The notes under the pieces were generated by a model. The model had not been told where the DNA came from. It searched no databases and worked only from the letters and a program-made list of their open reading frames with translations. Positions 12,526-19,779 of a DNA stretch of 27,152 nucleotides are shown here, piece after piece (within the stretch, counting starts at the first letter, position 1; every line of letters starts with the position of its first letter). The stretch lies in the IMG/VR virus record IMGVR_UViG_3300034375_009759, positions 1 to 27,152 of that record, one strand, 5' to 3'. The position numbers were made by a program, and so were the translations under genes. The stretch is from a virus.

Positions 12526-12650
12526 TCAACGGGGCGAGCAAATAGCCCGACCCGGTTCCAGAGAGCTGGCGATGACGGCCGGCGAAGACGAAGGGACACA
12601 GCACGACACGCCCCGCAGGGGCACGCAAGCAAGCAAGCAAGGAGCACACC

Positions 12651-12839
12651 ATGACACACGAAGAGACTGAGGCATTGGAACAGCTGCTGGGCGACCTCGC
12701 ACCGCAGCACGACAGCCCCGAAGCGGTGGACGCTATGCTCTGGGACCTGGAAGACGACGACGACGACCAGTATCTGGAGTATCTGGCAGCCCAGGAAGCC
12801 TTCCACGCTGCGCACGGCGCGGACGCTTCCCTCTACTGA
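12651..12839 (+). CDS. Extremely acidic small protein without Lys or Arg (62 aa)
   Basis: The ATG follows AAGGAG, set in a run of GCAA repeats. I count 18 Asp/Glu and no Lys or Arg in 62 residues, with a DLEDDDDDQ core and helical flanks (EALEQLLGDL, YLEYLAAQEAFHAAHG). This composition is that of DNA-mimic proteins such as Ocr-type anti-restriction or some anti-CRISPR proteins; no homology is claimed. First gene of the third module-driven unit. Confidence 0.74.
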   Translation: MTHEETEALEQLLGDLAPQHDSPEAVDAMLWDLEDDDDDQYLEYLAAQEAFHAAHGADASLY

Positions 12840-12852
12840 CACCGAACCAGGG

Positions 12853-12874
12853 CGCCCTCCCCAGCTGGAGGGCG
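12853..12874 (+). other. Intergenic hairpin without T-tract
   Basis: CGCCCTCC (12853-12860) pairs with GGAGGGCG (12867-12874) over a 6-nt loop between the 12651 and 12894 genes, 8 nt before the AGGAGG of the next gene. It is more likely an mRNA-stability or translation element than a terminator. Confidence 0.45.
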
Positions 12875-12893
12875 TCCGCATAGGAGGACACCA

Positions 12894-13184
12894 ATGACCG
12901 AAGCAGAGAAGATTGCGGAGCGCTACGGCGACGACGGACAGCGCTGGGAAGATGACAACGGCGTCAACATTGTTGACCTGCTGAACGACATCAAGACCAG
13001 CCGGTGGGACCGACGCGACGGGATGGACGTCTGGGAGCTGGAAGACGGCTCCATGATCGTCACCTGTGACGGCTGGTGGGACATCGTCACCGTCAACGGA
13101 AGCCGCTGGGAAGACGGCAACGGGGAGCCCCTGGCCGACCTCTACCCCGACGGGGAGCCGAAGGGCTGGGGGTACCGGGCATGA
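12894..13184 (+). CDS. Small acidic Trp-rich protein with internal repeat (96 aa)
   Basis: The ATG follows AGGAGG. Two copies of a GxRWEDxNG motif appear, at about residues 15-23 (GQRWEDDNG) and 69-77 (GSRWEDGNG), each followed by a xxDL segment. Between them is a beta-rich part (MDVWELEDGSMIVTCDGWWDIVTV). Single-domain beta proteins of this sort often bind other proteins. No family is recognised. The stop overlaps the next start (ATGA). Confidence 0.74.
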   Translation: MTEAEKIAERYGDDGQRWEDDNGVNIVDLLNDIKTSRWDRRDGMDVWELEDGSMIVTCDGWWDIVTVNGSRWEDGNGEPLADLYPDGEPKGWGYRA

Positions 13185-13405
13185 GCCGGACGGACTTCGA
13201 GGATCTGTTCTGGGAGTTGGAGGGGTGCGGCCTGGCTGTCGCCCTCTACAACGACCCGCCGGAGATTGTCTGTCACAAGGGCGCCGTGATCACTCCGGAG
13301 CCCGACGGCCACGGCTGGCGGCTGACCCTGGGGACGGTCCCGCTGGACTTCACCGCGCACACTTCAACCAAAATGGTTTACCTACTGAGGAGATACAACC
13401 GATGA
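13181..13405 (+). CDS. Small hypothetical protein (74 aa)
   Basis: The ATG at 13181 overlaps the previous stop. The predicted fold is a beta sheet with one helix (DFEDLFWELEGCGLAVALYN, then AVITPEPDGHGWRLTLG). Not recognised. The ATGA overlap on both sides places it in a translationally coupled trio with 12894 and 13402. Confidence 0.68.
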   Translation: MSRTDFEDLFWELEGCGLAVALYNDPPEIVCHKGAVITPEPDGHGWRLTLGTVPLDFTAHTSTKMVYLLRRYNR

Positions 13406-13578
13406 CACCACACTATCCCGACCTCTCCAACGCCAGCCGGGAGGAGCTGCTGGTCCGGCTCCAGGAAGTCCGCTTCATTAACACCGTGCTCCATGAGCAG
13501 ATTGTGGCGGAGCGGGAGCGGGTTAAGCAGATGGCGACTCAGCTGCACGCCATGAAGAAGCAGATGGCAGCAGAGTAA
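13402..13578 (+). CDS. Small coiled-coil protein (58 aa)
   Basis: The ATG follows GAGGAG and overlaps the preceding stop as ATGA. After a short N-terminus the protein is one long amphipathic helix (EELLVRLQEVRFINTVLHEQ to MATQLHAMKKQMAAE) with heptad-like hydrophobics, so probably a dimeric coiled coil. Last gene of the plus-strand block; the strong terminator follows within 40 nt. Function unknown. Confidence 0.68.
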   Translation: MTPHYPDLSNASREELLVRLQEVRFINTVLHEQIVAERERVKQMATQLHAMKKQMAAE

Positions 13579-13611
13579 GCCGACACCGGCGACGAAGACG
13601 AAGACGAAGAC

Positions 13612-13642
13612 GGCCCCGGGGCAAACACCCCGGGGCCTTTTT
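13612..13642 (+). terminator. Strong intrinsic terminator ending the plus-strand block
   Basis: GGCCCCGGGG (13612-13621), loop CAAACA, CCCCGGGGCC (13628-13637), then TTTTT. It is preceded by a GACGAA short tandem repeat (13591-13611). It separates the plus-strand block from the convergent late minus-strand operon. Confidence 0.88.
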
Positions 13643-13677
13643 GTTTGCTGAATCCACAAGAAACCCAGCGACAGACT

Positions 13678-13700
13678 ACCGGCCGGCCGGCTGGCCTGTC
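13678..13700 (+). repeat. Dispersed repeat, complete copy in convergent gap
   Basis: This complete copy carries the same 21 nt as 12395-12415, here followed by TC. It sits between the plus-strand terminator and the end of the last late gene (13709). It marks the boundary between modules. Confidence 0.78.
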
Positions 13701-13708
13701 AAGCCCTC

Positions 13709-14452
13709 TTAGATTGTGACGTTCAGGGACAGCGCTTGCAAACGGACGCTAAACCGCTGCTGGTCGTCCTCGGTGACCGCTACAGAGCCTTCCGTCCCAA
13801 CGCCAACGAACAAATATTGATTTGCGGTGCTGGCCAGCGCTTCGTCCTGTCGCTTCGCATAGTGCAGAGTCGAGTTTACCAGGCCGGAGCTGTTGAGGTT
13901 GGCCGCTTGACCCCCCATCATATTGCGCCCGCCCCGGAAGACGTTTCCGCTCAGGGTATCATTGCTGGCGTTATCTGCGGCGTTACGGGTATTCTCGCAG
14001 AACACCCCGCCCCCAGGGTTGCCCGCCGTGGTCTGGTAGACGATCCCGCCGGAGGCATCCAGCGTGGACGCGGTGACGTTGGTGGGGTCGGTGCAGACGC
14101 CGAAGACGAACTGGTGGTTGAAGTCGCGGACGGTCGCGTCCGTCTTCCCCAGGAAGAAGGCGTTTATAAGGTTGTCGGACGTGATCTGGTTCCCGTCGAT
14201 GGTCAGGAGCTTATACCACCGGGGCGCTCTGATCGTGGCGCCGGAGTGCCAAATGTTGTTCGTGGACGCGGTCGCAGCGTACCAAGTGACGGTATTGTAT
14301 CCACCGCTATGCGCGACGTTCTTGACCAGGCCGTCCGGGTCATAGAGCGACCAGCTACCGTCCGTCAGGTCAACCAGATCCGGCGAGACGTTGTAGAAGC
14401 TGGCCCCAGCAGCCGCCCCAGCTGGGCGGCCGGCCATTGGGTACATGCTCAC
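13709..14452 (-). CDS. Putative tail fibre / receptor-type structural protein (247 aa)
   Basis: The GTG at 14452 overlaps the preceding stop (GTGA). After a Gly/Ala linker (MAGRPAGAAAGASF, repeat-encoded) the protein is Asn/Thr/Ser/Gly-rich and beta-like (LYDPDGLVKNVAHSGGYNTV, STNNIWHSGATIRAPRWYKL), as in secreted or virion surface proteins. Last gene of the late operon, downstream of lysis genes, which is a common place for fibres. There is no recognisable receptor-binding domain. Confidence 0.58.
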   Translation of the reverse strand: MSMYPMAGRPAGAAAGASFYNVSPDLVDLTDGSWSLYDPDGLVKNVAHSGGYNTVTWYAATASTNNIWHSGATIRAPRWYKLLTIDGNQITSDNLINAFFLGKTDATVRDFNHQFVFGVCTDPTNVTASTLDASGGIVYQTTAGNPGGGVFCENTRNAADNASNDTLSGNVFRGGRNMMGGQAANLNSSGLVNSTLHYAKRQDEALASTANQYLFVGVGTEGSVAVTEDDQQRFSVRLQALSLNVTI

Positions 14453-14745
14453 GCCGTCACCCGGTAGAAGATGTTTTGGGTTCCACGTCCGGAGCCGGTC
14501 GCAAAGTAGACCACCTTGTCCCCGGTGTTGTCCGTGGACTCCCGCCGGTAGACCTCGACCCAGACGGAGTTGGGGAGCGTGACGGCGTCCGTGTTGTTCC
14601 CAATGCTGAAGGTTCCGTCTGTGTTGTCGCTGAGGTAGACGTTCAGCGCTTGAGCACGGTCCCCGATTGTGATCGAATTTGCGGACATCGTCTCTGTCGT
14701 CGACAGCGTCCCGGTCCCTTCCAGGTCTACGGTTGCAGTAGCCAT
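14449..14745 (-). CDS. Small beta-rich structural-type protein (98 aa)
   Basis: The ATG follows GGAGGAAA. Thr/Ser/Asn-rich with alternating hydrophobics (TIGDRAQALNVYLSDNTDGT, VWVEVYRRESTDNTGDKVVY), probably a beta sandwich. Coupled to the fibre-like gene by GTGA overlap, so it may be a fibre partner, chaperone or head/tail decoration. Family not recognised. Confidence 0.6.
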   Translation of the reverse strand: MATATVDLEGTGTLSTTETMSANSITIGDRAQALNVYLSDNTDGTFSIGNNTDAVTLPNSVWVEVYRRESTDNTGDKVVYFATGSGRGTQNIFYRVTA

Positions 14746-14746
14746 T

Positions 14747-14959
14747 CTATTTTTCCTCCCCAGCCGGCCGGCCGGTCAGTCGGTGTAGTGTGCGGGCGAC
14801 CAGCTCCCGGACGGCGCGTAGTCTCCAAGTCAGATGTGCGAAGGGCGTCCATTCGGCGGGCAGCTCTGCATCCGGACGGACGCGTGCGCCTGGTTGGGGC
14901 GTCCAGCCTCCCGCCGGTGTGACGGTGACCCGCTCCCGCTTCCACGTCGCTCTATCCAC
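14747..14959 (-). CDS. Small basic hypothetical protein (70 aa)
   Basis: The GTG at 14959 overlaps the end of the coiled-coil gene by 8 nt (GTGGATAG). The stop lies 1 nt before the next ATG. The product is Arg-rich (ATWKRERVTV, LTWRLRAVRELVARTLHRL) and ends in LTGRPAGEEK from a dispersed-repeat copy. Function unknown; chosen over an alternative frame because of the tight couplings. Confidence 0.55.
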   Translation of the reverse strand: MDRATWKRERVTVTPAGGWTPQPGARVRPDAELPAEWTPFAHLTWRLRAVRELVARTLHRLTGRPAGEEK

Positions 14960-15437
14960 GTCCGCCTCCCTTGCGCTCGGTGACTTCGATTGCTCGGTCC
15001 AGTCTGCTGTGCAGCTGCTGGAGCGGTGCCAGCAGGCGCTCCAAGCTCTGGTCCCGCTTGTGATTGTTCAGCTCCGTCTGGAGCCGGGAGACGTCTTCCT
15101 TTGCGCTGGTCGCGATTGCCCGGACCAGGGTGACATCGTTGGCGAGCTTGTCCAGCTTCCCCTCCAGCCGGTCCACGGTGCTCTGGTAGTGCTCCAGCCG
15201 GTCTTGGAGGACCTGGTCTGCATTGTCGCGGGCGATGGCCGCGGCCGCTTTTGCGGTCAGGTGCTCCCGCCCCTCGAGCCCGTTCCGGTGTCTCTGGTAC
15301 CAGATCCCGGTCCCGCCCAGGGCGGTGATCAGTGCGGCGACGATTGCGCCGACGGCGTTGGGGTCCACGCCAGGAGCTGCCCAGGCTGCCGACGGGACGG
15401 CCAGCAGGACGGCCACGACGACAGCCTGAAAGAGCAT
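14952..15437 (-). CDS. Signal/anchor coiled-coil protein, possible lysis accessory (161 aa)
   Basis: The N-terminus is signal-like (MLFQAVVVAVLLAVPSAAWA). A second hydrophobic helix follows (about 28-46, AVGAIVAALITALGGTGIWY), then a long charged coiled coil (about 60-150, AAIARDNADQVLQDRLEHYQ to RLDRAIEVTERK). Position two genes after the endolysin and this architecture suit a spanin-like or holin-like partner, or an envelope-anchored structural protein. The ATG overlaps the previous stop as TGATG. Confidence 0.62.
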   Translation of the reverse strand: MLFQAVVVAVLLAVPSAAWAAPGVDPNAVGAIVAALITALGGTGIWYQRHRNGLEGREHLTAKAAAAIARDNADQVLQDRLEHYQSTVDRLEGKLDKLANDVTLVRAIATSAKEDVSRLQTELNNHKRDQSLERLLAPLQQLHSRLDRAIEVTERKGGGRG

Positions 15438-15937
15438 CAGATCCCCCCGTCCATGCCCCAGCCGCCCGGGTCGCTGGTGACCTCGAGGGCAGACGGGCGG
15501 GACTCCGGAACATCCACGACGGACACCGAAGCGGCGACCGGCTGGCCGGCTGGCCTGCGATTGTCCACGATACGCGGGAAGCGGCCCCGGACTTCCCCCA
15601 GGGTGGGGATGTCACCACGGCGACGACGGCGCCGACGTGCGGCCCGGACGAAGAGCCGGAGCAGCTGTTCTATTGCCAGCCCGTCCAGCAGCTCCACGAT
15701 CTGACCGGCCAGCCCCGGGAGGATCTGCTCCCAGTCCACCGCGTCATCCAGCTTGCCGGCCAGGAGCGGGACGGAGTCGACGTAGCGGTCCCGGATCTCT
15801 TCGTATACCAGCTCTTCGTCCAGACCCAGGTCGAAGAGGTCCAGCGCTTCCTGCACGATCTTGGGGCGTGCTTTCTGGATGGCTGCTTTGAGCTGTCTCA
15901 ATCGCTCCTGGGCGGCTTGTAGGATCTTCGCTTTCAT
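15437..15937 (-). CDS. Helical protein downstream of the endolysin (166 aa)
   Basis: The ATG at 15937 follows CGGAG. The first 100 residues are amphipathic helices (MKAKILQAAQERLRQLKAAI ... LDLFDLGLDEELVYEEIRDR) leading into an Arg run (RAARRRRRRRGD). The C-terminus is Pro/Val-rich, with RRPAGQPVAAS from a dispersed-repeat copy. No transmembrane helix is obvious. Neighbours suggest a lysis-cassette or virion role; not recognised. Confidence 0.6.
   Translation of the reverse strand: MKAKILQAAQERLRQLKAAIQKARPKIVQEALDLFDLGLDEELVYEEIRDRYVDSVPLLAGKLDDAVDWEQILPGLAGQIVELLDGLAIEQLLRLFVRAARRRRRRRGDIPTLGEVRGRFPRIVDNRRPAGQPVAASVSVVDVPESRPSALEVTSDPGGWGMDGGI
15537..15557 (+). repeat. Dispersed repeat, variant coding copy
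   Basis: ACCGGCTGGCCGGCTGGCCTG differs from the complete copies in the second unit (CTGG for CCGG), as do the copies at 577-597 and 7811-7829. It lies in the 15437-15937 gene and encodes RPAGQP on the minus strand. Confidence 0.6.
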
Positions 15938-15947
15938 AGGGGCTCCG

Positions 15948-16664
15948 TTAGGTGGGGTTGACGTAGAGGGCGTCTTTTGCCAGTGATAGCAACGCCTTCC
16001 GGTCGTTGATTCCATTTGTTCCGCCGTTGATCGCACGGGTGACGGCCCGCAGGTCGTCCCGGTCGGCGTCCGCGTTAATGTTGCGATCCAGCCAGTAGAA
16101 CGCGGCCAGTCGATAGGCGACCTCCGGAAGCGCAGCCAGCTCCGGCTGTCGCTCCAGATCCAGACCCAGGTACCGGCCGGCCCGCTTGTAGTTGGCCCGC
16201 CCGGTCAGCTGGATCACCCCGCGGCCCTTGTACCGGCGTCCGTCCCCGGGCTCTGTGTTGCCCAGGTCCCTGCGGCCTTCATAGGCGTCCCCGCTGGCGT
16301 ACTCCGTAAGGGCCTTAAAACGGTCACTTTCATGCGCGATTTGAGCGATAAAATGCGCCGTTCTAAGGGGTGTAGCCGCTATTTCGTATGTAGCGGCTTG
16401 TAAGAGCCGCAGGTGTTCGGCGGGGAAGGTCTTGGTAATGCGCCGAAGGTCGCCCAGCTCCAGCCAGTTTACCCCGGAGATGACCCTGGCCAGTCTGCGG
16501 TCCAGGTCAGCGACCAGGACGCCGGAGATCTGGCCCGTCGGCCGCAGTCCGGCCGCCCGCTCTGCGGCCTTGATTGCAGACGCGGTCCGCCGTCCGGCGA
16601 CACCGTCCAGCGGTCCCGGTTCGTAGCCCAAGCGGGCCAGGGTATGCTGGACGCGGAGTATCAC
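15948..16664 (-). CDS. Endolysin: peptidoglycan-binding domain plus GH19 muramidase/chitinase-like domain
   Basis: Residues 2-42 are a PG_binding_1 repeat (VQHTLARLGYEPGPLDGVAG then RTASAIKAAERAAGL). Residues about 72-235 form a GH19 lysin domain: AHESDRF with the likely catalytic E112, a second acidic E121 (TEYASG), YKGRGVIQLTGRANYKR (145-161) and AINGGTNGINDR. Enzymes of this type cut peptidoglycan glycan strands at lysis. There is no signal peptide, so release needs a holin. The GTG start overlaps the upstream stop (GTGA). A stretch near 16310-16400 is poorer in GC than its surroundings, which may hint at separate origin. Confidence 0.92.
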   Translation of the reverse strand: MILRVQHTLARLGYEPGPLDGVAGRRTASAIKAAERAAGLRPTGQISGVLVADLDRRLARVISGVNWLELGDLRRITKTFPAEHLRLLQAATYEIAATPLRTAHFIAQIAHESDRFKALTEYASGDAYEGRRDLGNTEPGDGRRYKGRGVIQLTGRANYKRAGRYLGLDLERQPELAALPEVAYRLAAFYWLDRNINADADRDDLRAVTRAINGGTNGINDRKALLSLAKDALYVNPT

Positions 16665-16909
16665 GACTGACCGCCGATGGACGCGGCGACGATCCGGTAA
16701 AGAAGCGGCCGTCCGTCCGGTCCGTTCCGTGCTGCGTATGCGCTGATCGACTCGATGTATATCGGGCCGGTCAATCCTTCCTTGACCAATGCGGGAAAGT
16801 CCTCTGCTTCCGCGTTGGGACGGAGCGGGGACGATGTCGGCGCCCTCCAGCTCTGACCCTGGAAGGGCTCGGGGACGTGGTCAACGACAAATGTCTGGAG
16901 CTTGGGCAA
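16661..16909 (-). CDS. Small hypothetical late protein (82 aa)
   Basis: TTG at 16909 is used because AGGAG stands 6 nt before it and no other start fits. Beta-rich (LQTFVVDHVPEPFQGQSW, GPIYIESISAYAARNG). Located between a tail-tip protein and the endolysin, so probably a minor virion component. Not recognised. Confidence 0.6.
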   Translation of the reverse strand: MPKLQTFVVDHVPEPFQGQSWRAPTSSPLRPNAEAEDFPALVKEGLTGPIYIESISAYAARNGPDGRPLLYRIVAASIGGQS

Positions 16910-16919
16910 TGGTTTCTCC

Positions 16920-17357
16920 TTAGACTCTGTATACCGTAACTGCGACCGATAGAGAAACGCTCCCGGCCGTCGTCGCCATCGTGATCCCTACCGTCACGAC
17001 ACCTTTCGCGCTTACCCACGCTGCTGGAGCGCTGCGGACGGTAGAGGGCGCATTCTGGGCCAGCCCTACAACGACCAGGTCCCCGACGCGGGCATCCGTC
17101 ACATTGATCGTGTCCGTCAGCCATGCGTTGGGGATACCGGGGTTGTCCACGTTGATGGTGTCCGTCTTCAAGGCTCGCAGACGGGGACCGCCGACGGGCT
17201 CCGGGAGCAGACGGAGCCGGCGGGAGCCCAGGGCCAGGACCAGCTGCTCAGAAGCGGCGTCCAGATACATGACCGGCCGGCCGGCCGGCGGGTCGGGGAT
17301 CTCCCGCAGTCTGGGGAGCGCAAGACAGGACGCCAGGATTCCGCGTAGTCTGCTCAT
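16920..17357 (-). CDS. Tail-associated protein with C-terminal beta domain (145 aa)
   Basis: The ATG at 17357 overlaps the 536-aa gene's stop as ATGA. The C-terminal 80 residues (TDTINVTDARVGDLVVVGLA then VSAKGVVTVGITM) resemble the short beta domains often found at the ends of phage tail or fibre proteins. A duplicated TDTINV occurs at about 66 and 82. The N-terminus has PPAGRPVMYLD, encoded by a strong dispersed-repeat copy. Confidence 0.6.
   Translation of the reverse strand: MSRLRGILASCLALPRLREIPDPPAGRPVMYLDAASEQLVLALGSRRLRLLPEPVGGPRLRALKTDTINVDNPGIPNAWLTDTINVTDARVGDLVVVGLAQNAPSTVRSAPAAWVSAKGVVTVGITMATTAGSVSLSVAVTVYRV
17272..17291. repeat. Dispersed repeat, long coding copy
   Basis: ACCGGCCGGCCGGCCGGCGG lies near the start of the 16920-17357 gene. 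Another copy (17451-17465) lies 160 bp away near the end of the adjacent gene, so two copies flank this gene junction. Confidence 0.65.
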
Positions 17358-18964
17358 GTCCCGCCGTCCTCCGTGATGTCCAGCGGAAGGACAGCCAGCG
17401 TCAGTCTGGTCCTGTTGGCCCGCAGGTCCATTTGCTCCCGGATGACGAAGACCGGCCGGCCGGCGTAGCCGTCCCGCGTCCCGTCCAGCCGTCCATACGC
17501 GGCGGAGCTGGTCAGATGGATCACGTCCCCAGGAGCATAGGAGCGCAGACCCCAGACCGTGACGTCGACGTACTCCGGGCACAGATGGCCCCAGGGCGCT
17601 AGGCGGTCCCGTGTCTCCACGGCGATGTCTGCCGCATTGGACCGGGCTATCGTCTGGTCGACCAGATCATAGGGCAGCTCCTCCCGGCTGGGGAGCGTGG
17701 TCGTATTGCTGACGGAGCTGGACACGCTGGTCCCGTGGTAGACCCGGACGGCGGTAAAAGTCTCCGGGACGTCGGCGGGATACCATGTAACGCTGGGGAC
17801 TTCGGCCAGGTCGTCGTCTGATAGGTCCGCTACCTGCCTGTTCAGTCCGGCCGTGTTGGGGTCACGGGCGACCCTGGGCACGATCATGCCCTCCCGGACG
17901 CAGATCCAGATCCCAGCGGCGCCCCAGGTCTGGGCGATCCACGCGGCGGGGTCGTCTATTTCCTGCTCTACAATCAGTCTCCAATGGTAGCTGCCGGAGG
18001 ACAGCTGGAGTATCCGCTCCGCTTGCGCCCAGGCGCCCAGGTCGAATAGCTCCGCAGGGATCGCCAGTCCCCATTGCTGGGGGTAGATGTCGGCGGGTCC
18101 ATTGGTCCCGGTCCCGGTGCTGGTCAGGACACGCCGGAGGATGTCCAGCGGATGGCCTTCCAGGAGGACCGCGCTGGACACCCGGTTCCCAGCCGCGGCG
18201 TCCCCTTCGGTCGTGCCATACTGTCCGGTACTGGACAGCCCGGACAGGGTGGACCCGGACTGGCCGGTAAAGGACAGGTAAAAGTCATCTCCGGTGTCCG
18301 GTGTGACCCGGACGGCGCCATCCTGTCCGATCTCCGTCAGGAAGCGGTCGGCGGTGCTCCCGGTGATGGTCAGGGAGCTGTCCCCGGCGGTGTAGTCGCT
18401 GGACAGTGTGTCCTGCTGACCGGCGCAGCCGTAAAAGAGACGCTGTCGGACGTCCGACCCGCTCCCGACCGTGGAAGGGCGTGTCCGCAGCCCGGTCTGG
18501 AGGTCCCAGATATCGACCCGGAAGGTGGACGGGTGCCCATCTTGTCGGACGCTGTAGACCCGCCCCAGACGAAGGGGCTGGTAGTCGCTGCGACTGTAGC
18601 CCGTCTCTCCAATGGACAGCCGGACGAAGGCGCCCCGCCGAAGGGCCTGGGCAGCAAGGGCCAGATAGGACCGTCCGGCGCTGGTCCCGCTGGGCGTACC
18701 GTCGGGGACCTGGATGGTCACCGACCAGGCGCCCTCCACATAGCTCCACGACTGCGGACGGACCGCGGACGCGCCCAGGGCAGGCTCGTAACCCCGTTTC
18801 TGGAGTAGATAGGCGAAGGGTTGGAGCGTTGGGTCCGTGCAAGCGAACCACCGATCCAGCCCCACACCTTCCCCGGTTGCCGGTATCCAGACATCCAGGA
18901 TCAGCGACTGGTGGACGCGCTGACCGCTGTAGAGCTGCTGTCGGAAGGATACGGGCCAGGGCAT
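17354..18964 (-). CDS. Tail tip / baseplate hub-like protein (536 aa)
   Basis: The ATG overlaps the upstream stop as TGATG. A large beta-rich protein with tail-tip style segments: an early FRQQLYSGQRVHQSLILDVW region, a middle with Cys-bounded ends (LFYGCAGQQD), LRLIVEQEIDD-like helical parts (HWRLIVEQEIDDPAAWIAQT) and a C-terminus (WGLRSYAPGDVIHLTSS, VIREQMDL) reminiscent of hub proteins that set phage tail geometry. Third gene after the tape measure in transcription order counting from it, as expected for tail-tip genes. Exact family not assigned. Confidence 0.68.
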   Translation of the reverse strand: MPWPVSFRQQLYSGQRVHQSLILDVWIPATGEGVGLDRWFACTDPTLQPFAYLLQKRGYEPALGASAVRPQSWSYVEGAWSVTIQVPDGTPSGTSAGRSYLALAAQALRRGAFVRLSIGETGYSRSDYQPLRLGRVYSVRQDGHPSTFRVDIWDLQTGLRTRPSTVGSGSDVRQRLFYGCAGQQDTLSSDYTAGDSSLTITGSTADRFLTEIGQDGAVRVTPDTGDDFYLSFTGQSGSTLSGLSSTGQYGTTEGDAAAGNRVSSAVLLEGHPLDILRRVLTSTGTGTNGPADIYPQQWGLAIPAELFDLGAWAQAERILQLSSGSYHWRLIVEQEIDDPAAWIAQTWGAAGIWICVREGMIVPRVARDPNTAGLNRQVADLSDDDLAEVPSVTWYPADVPETFTAVRVYHGTSVSSSVSNTTTLPSREELPYDLVDQTIARSNAADIAVETRDRLAPWGHLCPEYVDVTVWGLRSYAPGDVIHLTSSAAYGRLDGTRDGYAGRPVFVIREQMDLRANRTRLTLAVLPLDITEDGGT

Positions 18965-19779
18965 CAGAAGACCCGGAAGTTGGAGGACTGGATCGTCTCG
19001 CTTGTGGCCTGTCTGGTGTCCTGGAAGCTAGAGCTCTGGACCTGCTCTTCGATGGTCAGCCCGCCGGCCTCCCGCTGATTGGTCGCCGTTGCCAGGAGTC
19101 CCTGCGCTTGTGCCTCGACTTCGTGGGGCAGCTCGACCAGGGTCAGGTCCAGCTCGTAGATCACCCCAGGGAAGCGGGAGTCATCCAGCCAGCGGGCGCC
19201 GGAGTTGGCCCCGGCTGCATCCAAGTAGAGGACCGGGAAGGTGTACTGGGGTCGGATCAATGCGCCGGATGGCGCGGTGTAGAACAGGTTTGTGGAGAAG
19301 GTCAGCTTGTGACCCGTCCCGCTGGCGACTTGACCCGTGGACATCTTGACCCGCTCATAGCGTAGCGGTTGGGTCGTCTGGATGGTCAGCTCGGTGTCCG
19401 CTTGGAGGACTACGCCGGACGTGTACGGGAGCAAGTTGGTATCCGTGTATACAACATTGACCCCGGACAGCGAAGAGCGGACCAGGACGGACAGGTAAGC
19501 CAGGTCGGAGTCCAGGCAGAAAGCGATCCGCCCGCCGTACCGAAGATGACTGTCCAGCGTATGCAAGTCCCGGATCGTGTTGGGATGGTTGGCCGTCGTG
19601 TAGCGTCCGCGGATTGTGACCAGGCGCCCACCGCCCCGGTCCAGGCGGGTCATGGTCAGCCCTTCGGCGTCGACGACGTCCCGAAACTGCGAGACGTGGA
19701 CGGCGCTGACGTGCGGCAGATTGATTGTGCGGAAGCTGGACGACCCGTCCGGATACCAGAAGATTTTGGGGGTGCCCAT
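18964..19779 (-). CDS. Distal tail-type protein (271 aa)
   Basis: The ATG overlaps the tape-measure stop as TGATG. It begins MGTPKIFWYPDGSSSFRTIN and contains TMTRLDRGGGRLVTIRGRYT and LHTLDSHLRYGGRIAFCLDS, patterns common in the first tail-tip protein after the tape measure, which replaces or caps the tube. The C-terminus is helical (ATNQREAGGLTIEEQVQSSS). Assigned mainly by position and style. Confidence 0.66.
   Translation of the reverse strand: MGTPKIFWYPDGSSSFRTINLPHVSAVHVSQFRDVVDAEGLTMTRLDRGGGRLVTIRGRYTTANHPNTIRDLHTLDSHLRYGGRIAFCLDSDLAYLSVLVRSSLSGVNVVYTDTNLLPYTSGVVLQADTELTIQTTQPLRYERVKMSTGQVASGTGHKLTFSTNLFYTAPSGALIRPQYTFPVLYLDAAGANSGARWLDDSRFPGVIYELDLTLVELPHEVEAQAQGLLATATNQREAGGLTIEEQVQSSSFQDTRQATSETIQSSNFRVF

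Noticed and set aside
12572-12670. Short plus-strand ORF (32 codons) in the leader of the 12651 gene
   Set aside because: No Shine-Dalgarno, out of frame with 12651, and overlaps its ribosome site; a leader peptide cannot be excluded but is unsupported.
13591-13611. GACGAA tandem repeat before the terminator
   Set aside because: A few copies of a 6-mer in a non-coding 3' end; noted, but too short to call a functional repeat.
16373-16395. GCCGCTA / TAGCGGC inverted repeat in the endolysin gene
   Set aside because: Only 7-bp arms inside conserved coding sequence; probably chance.
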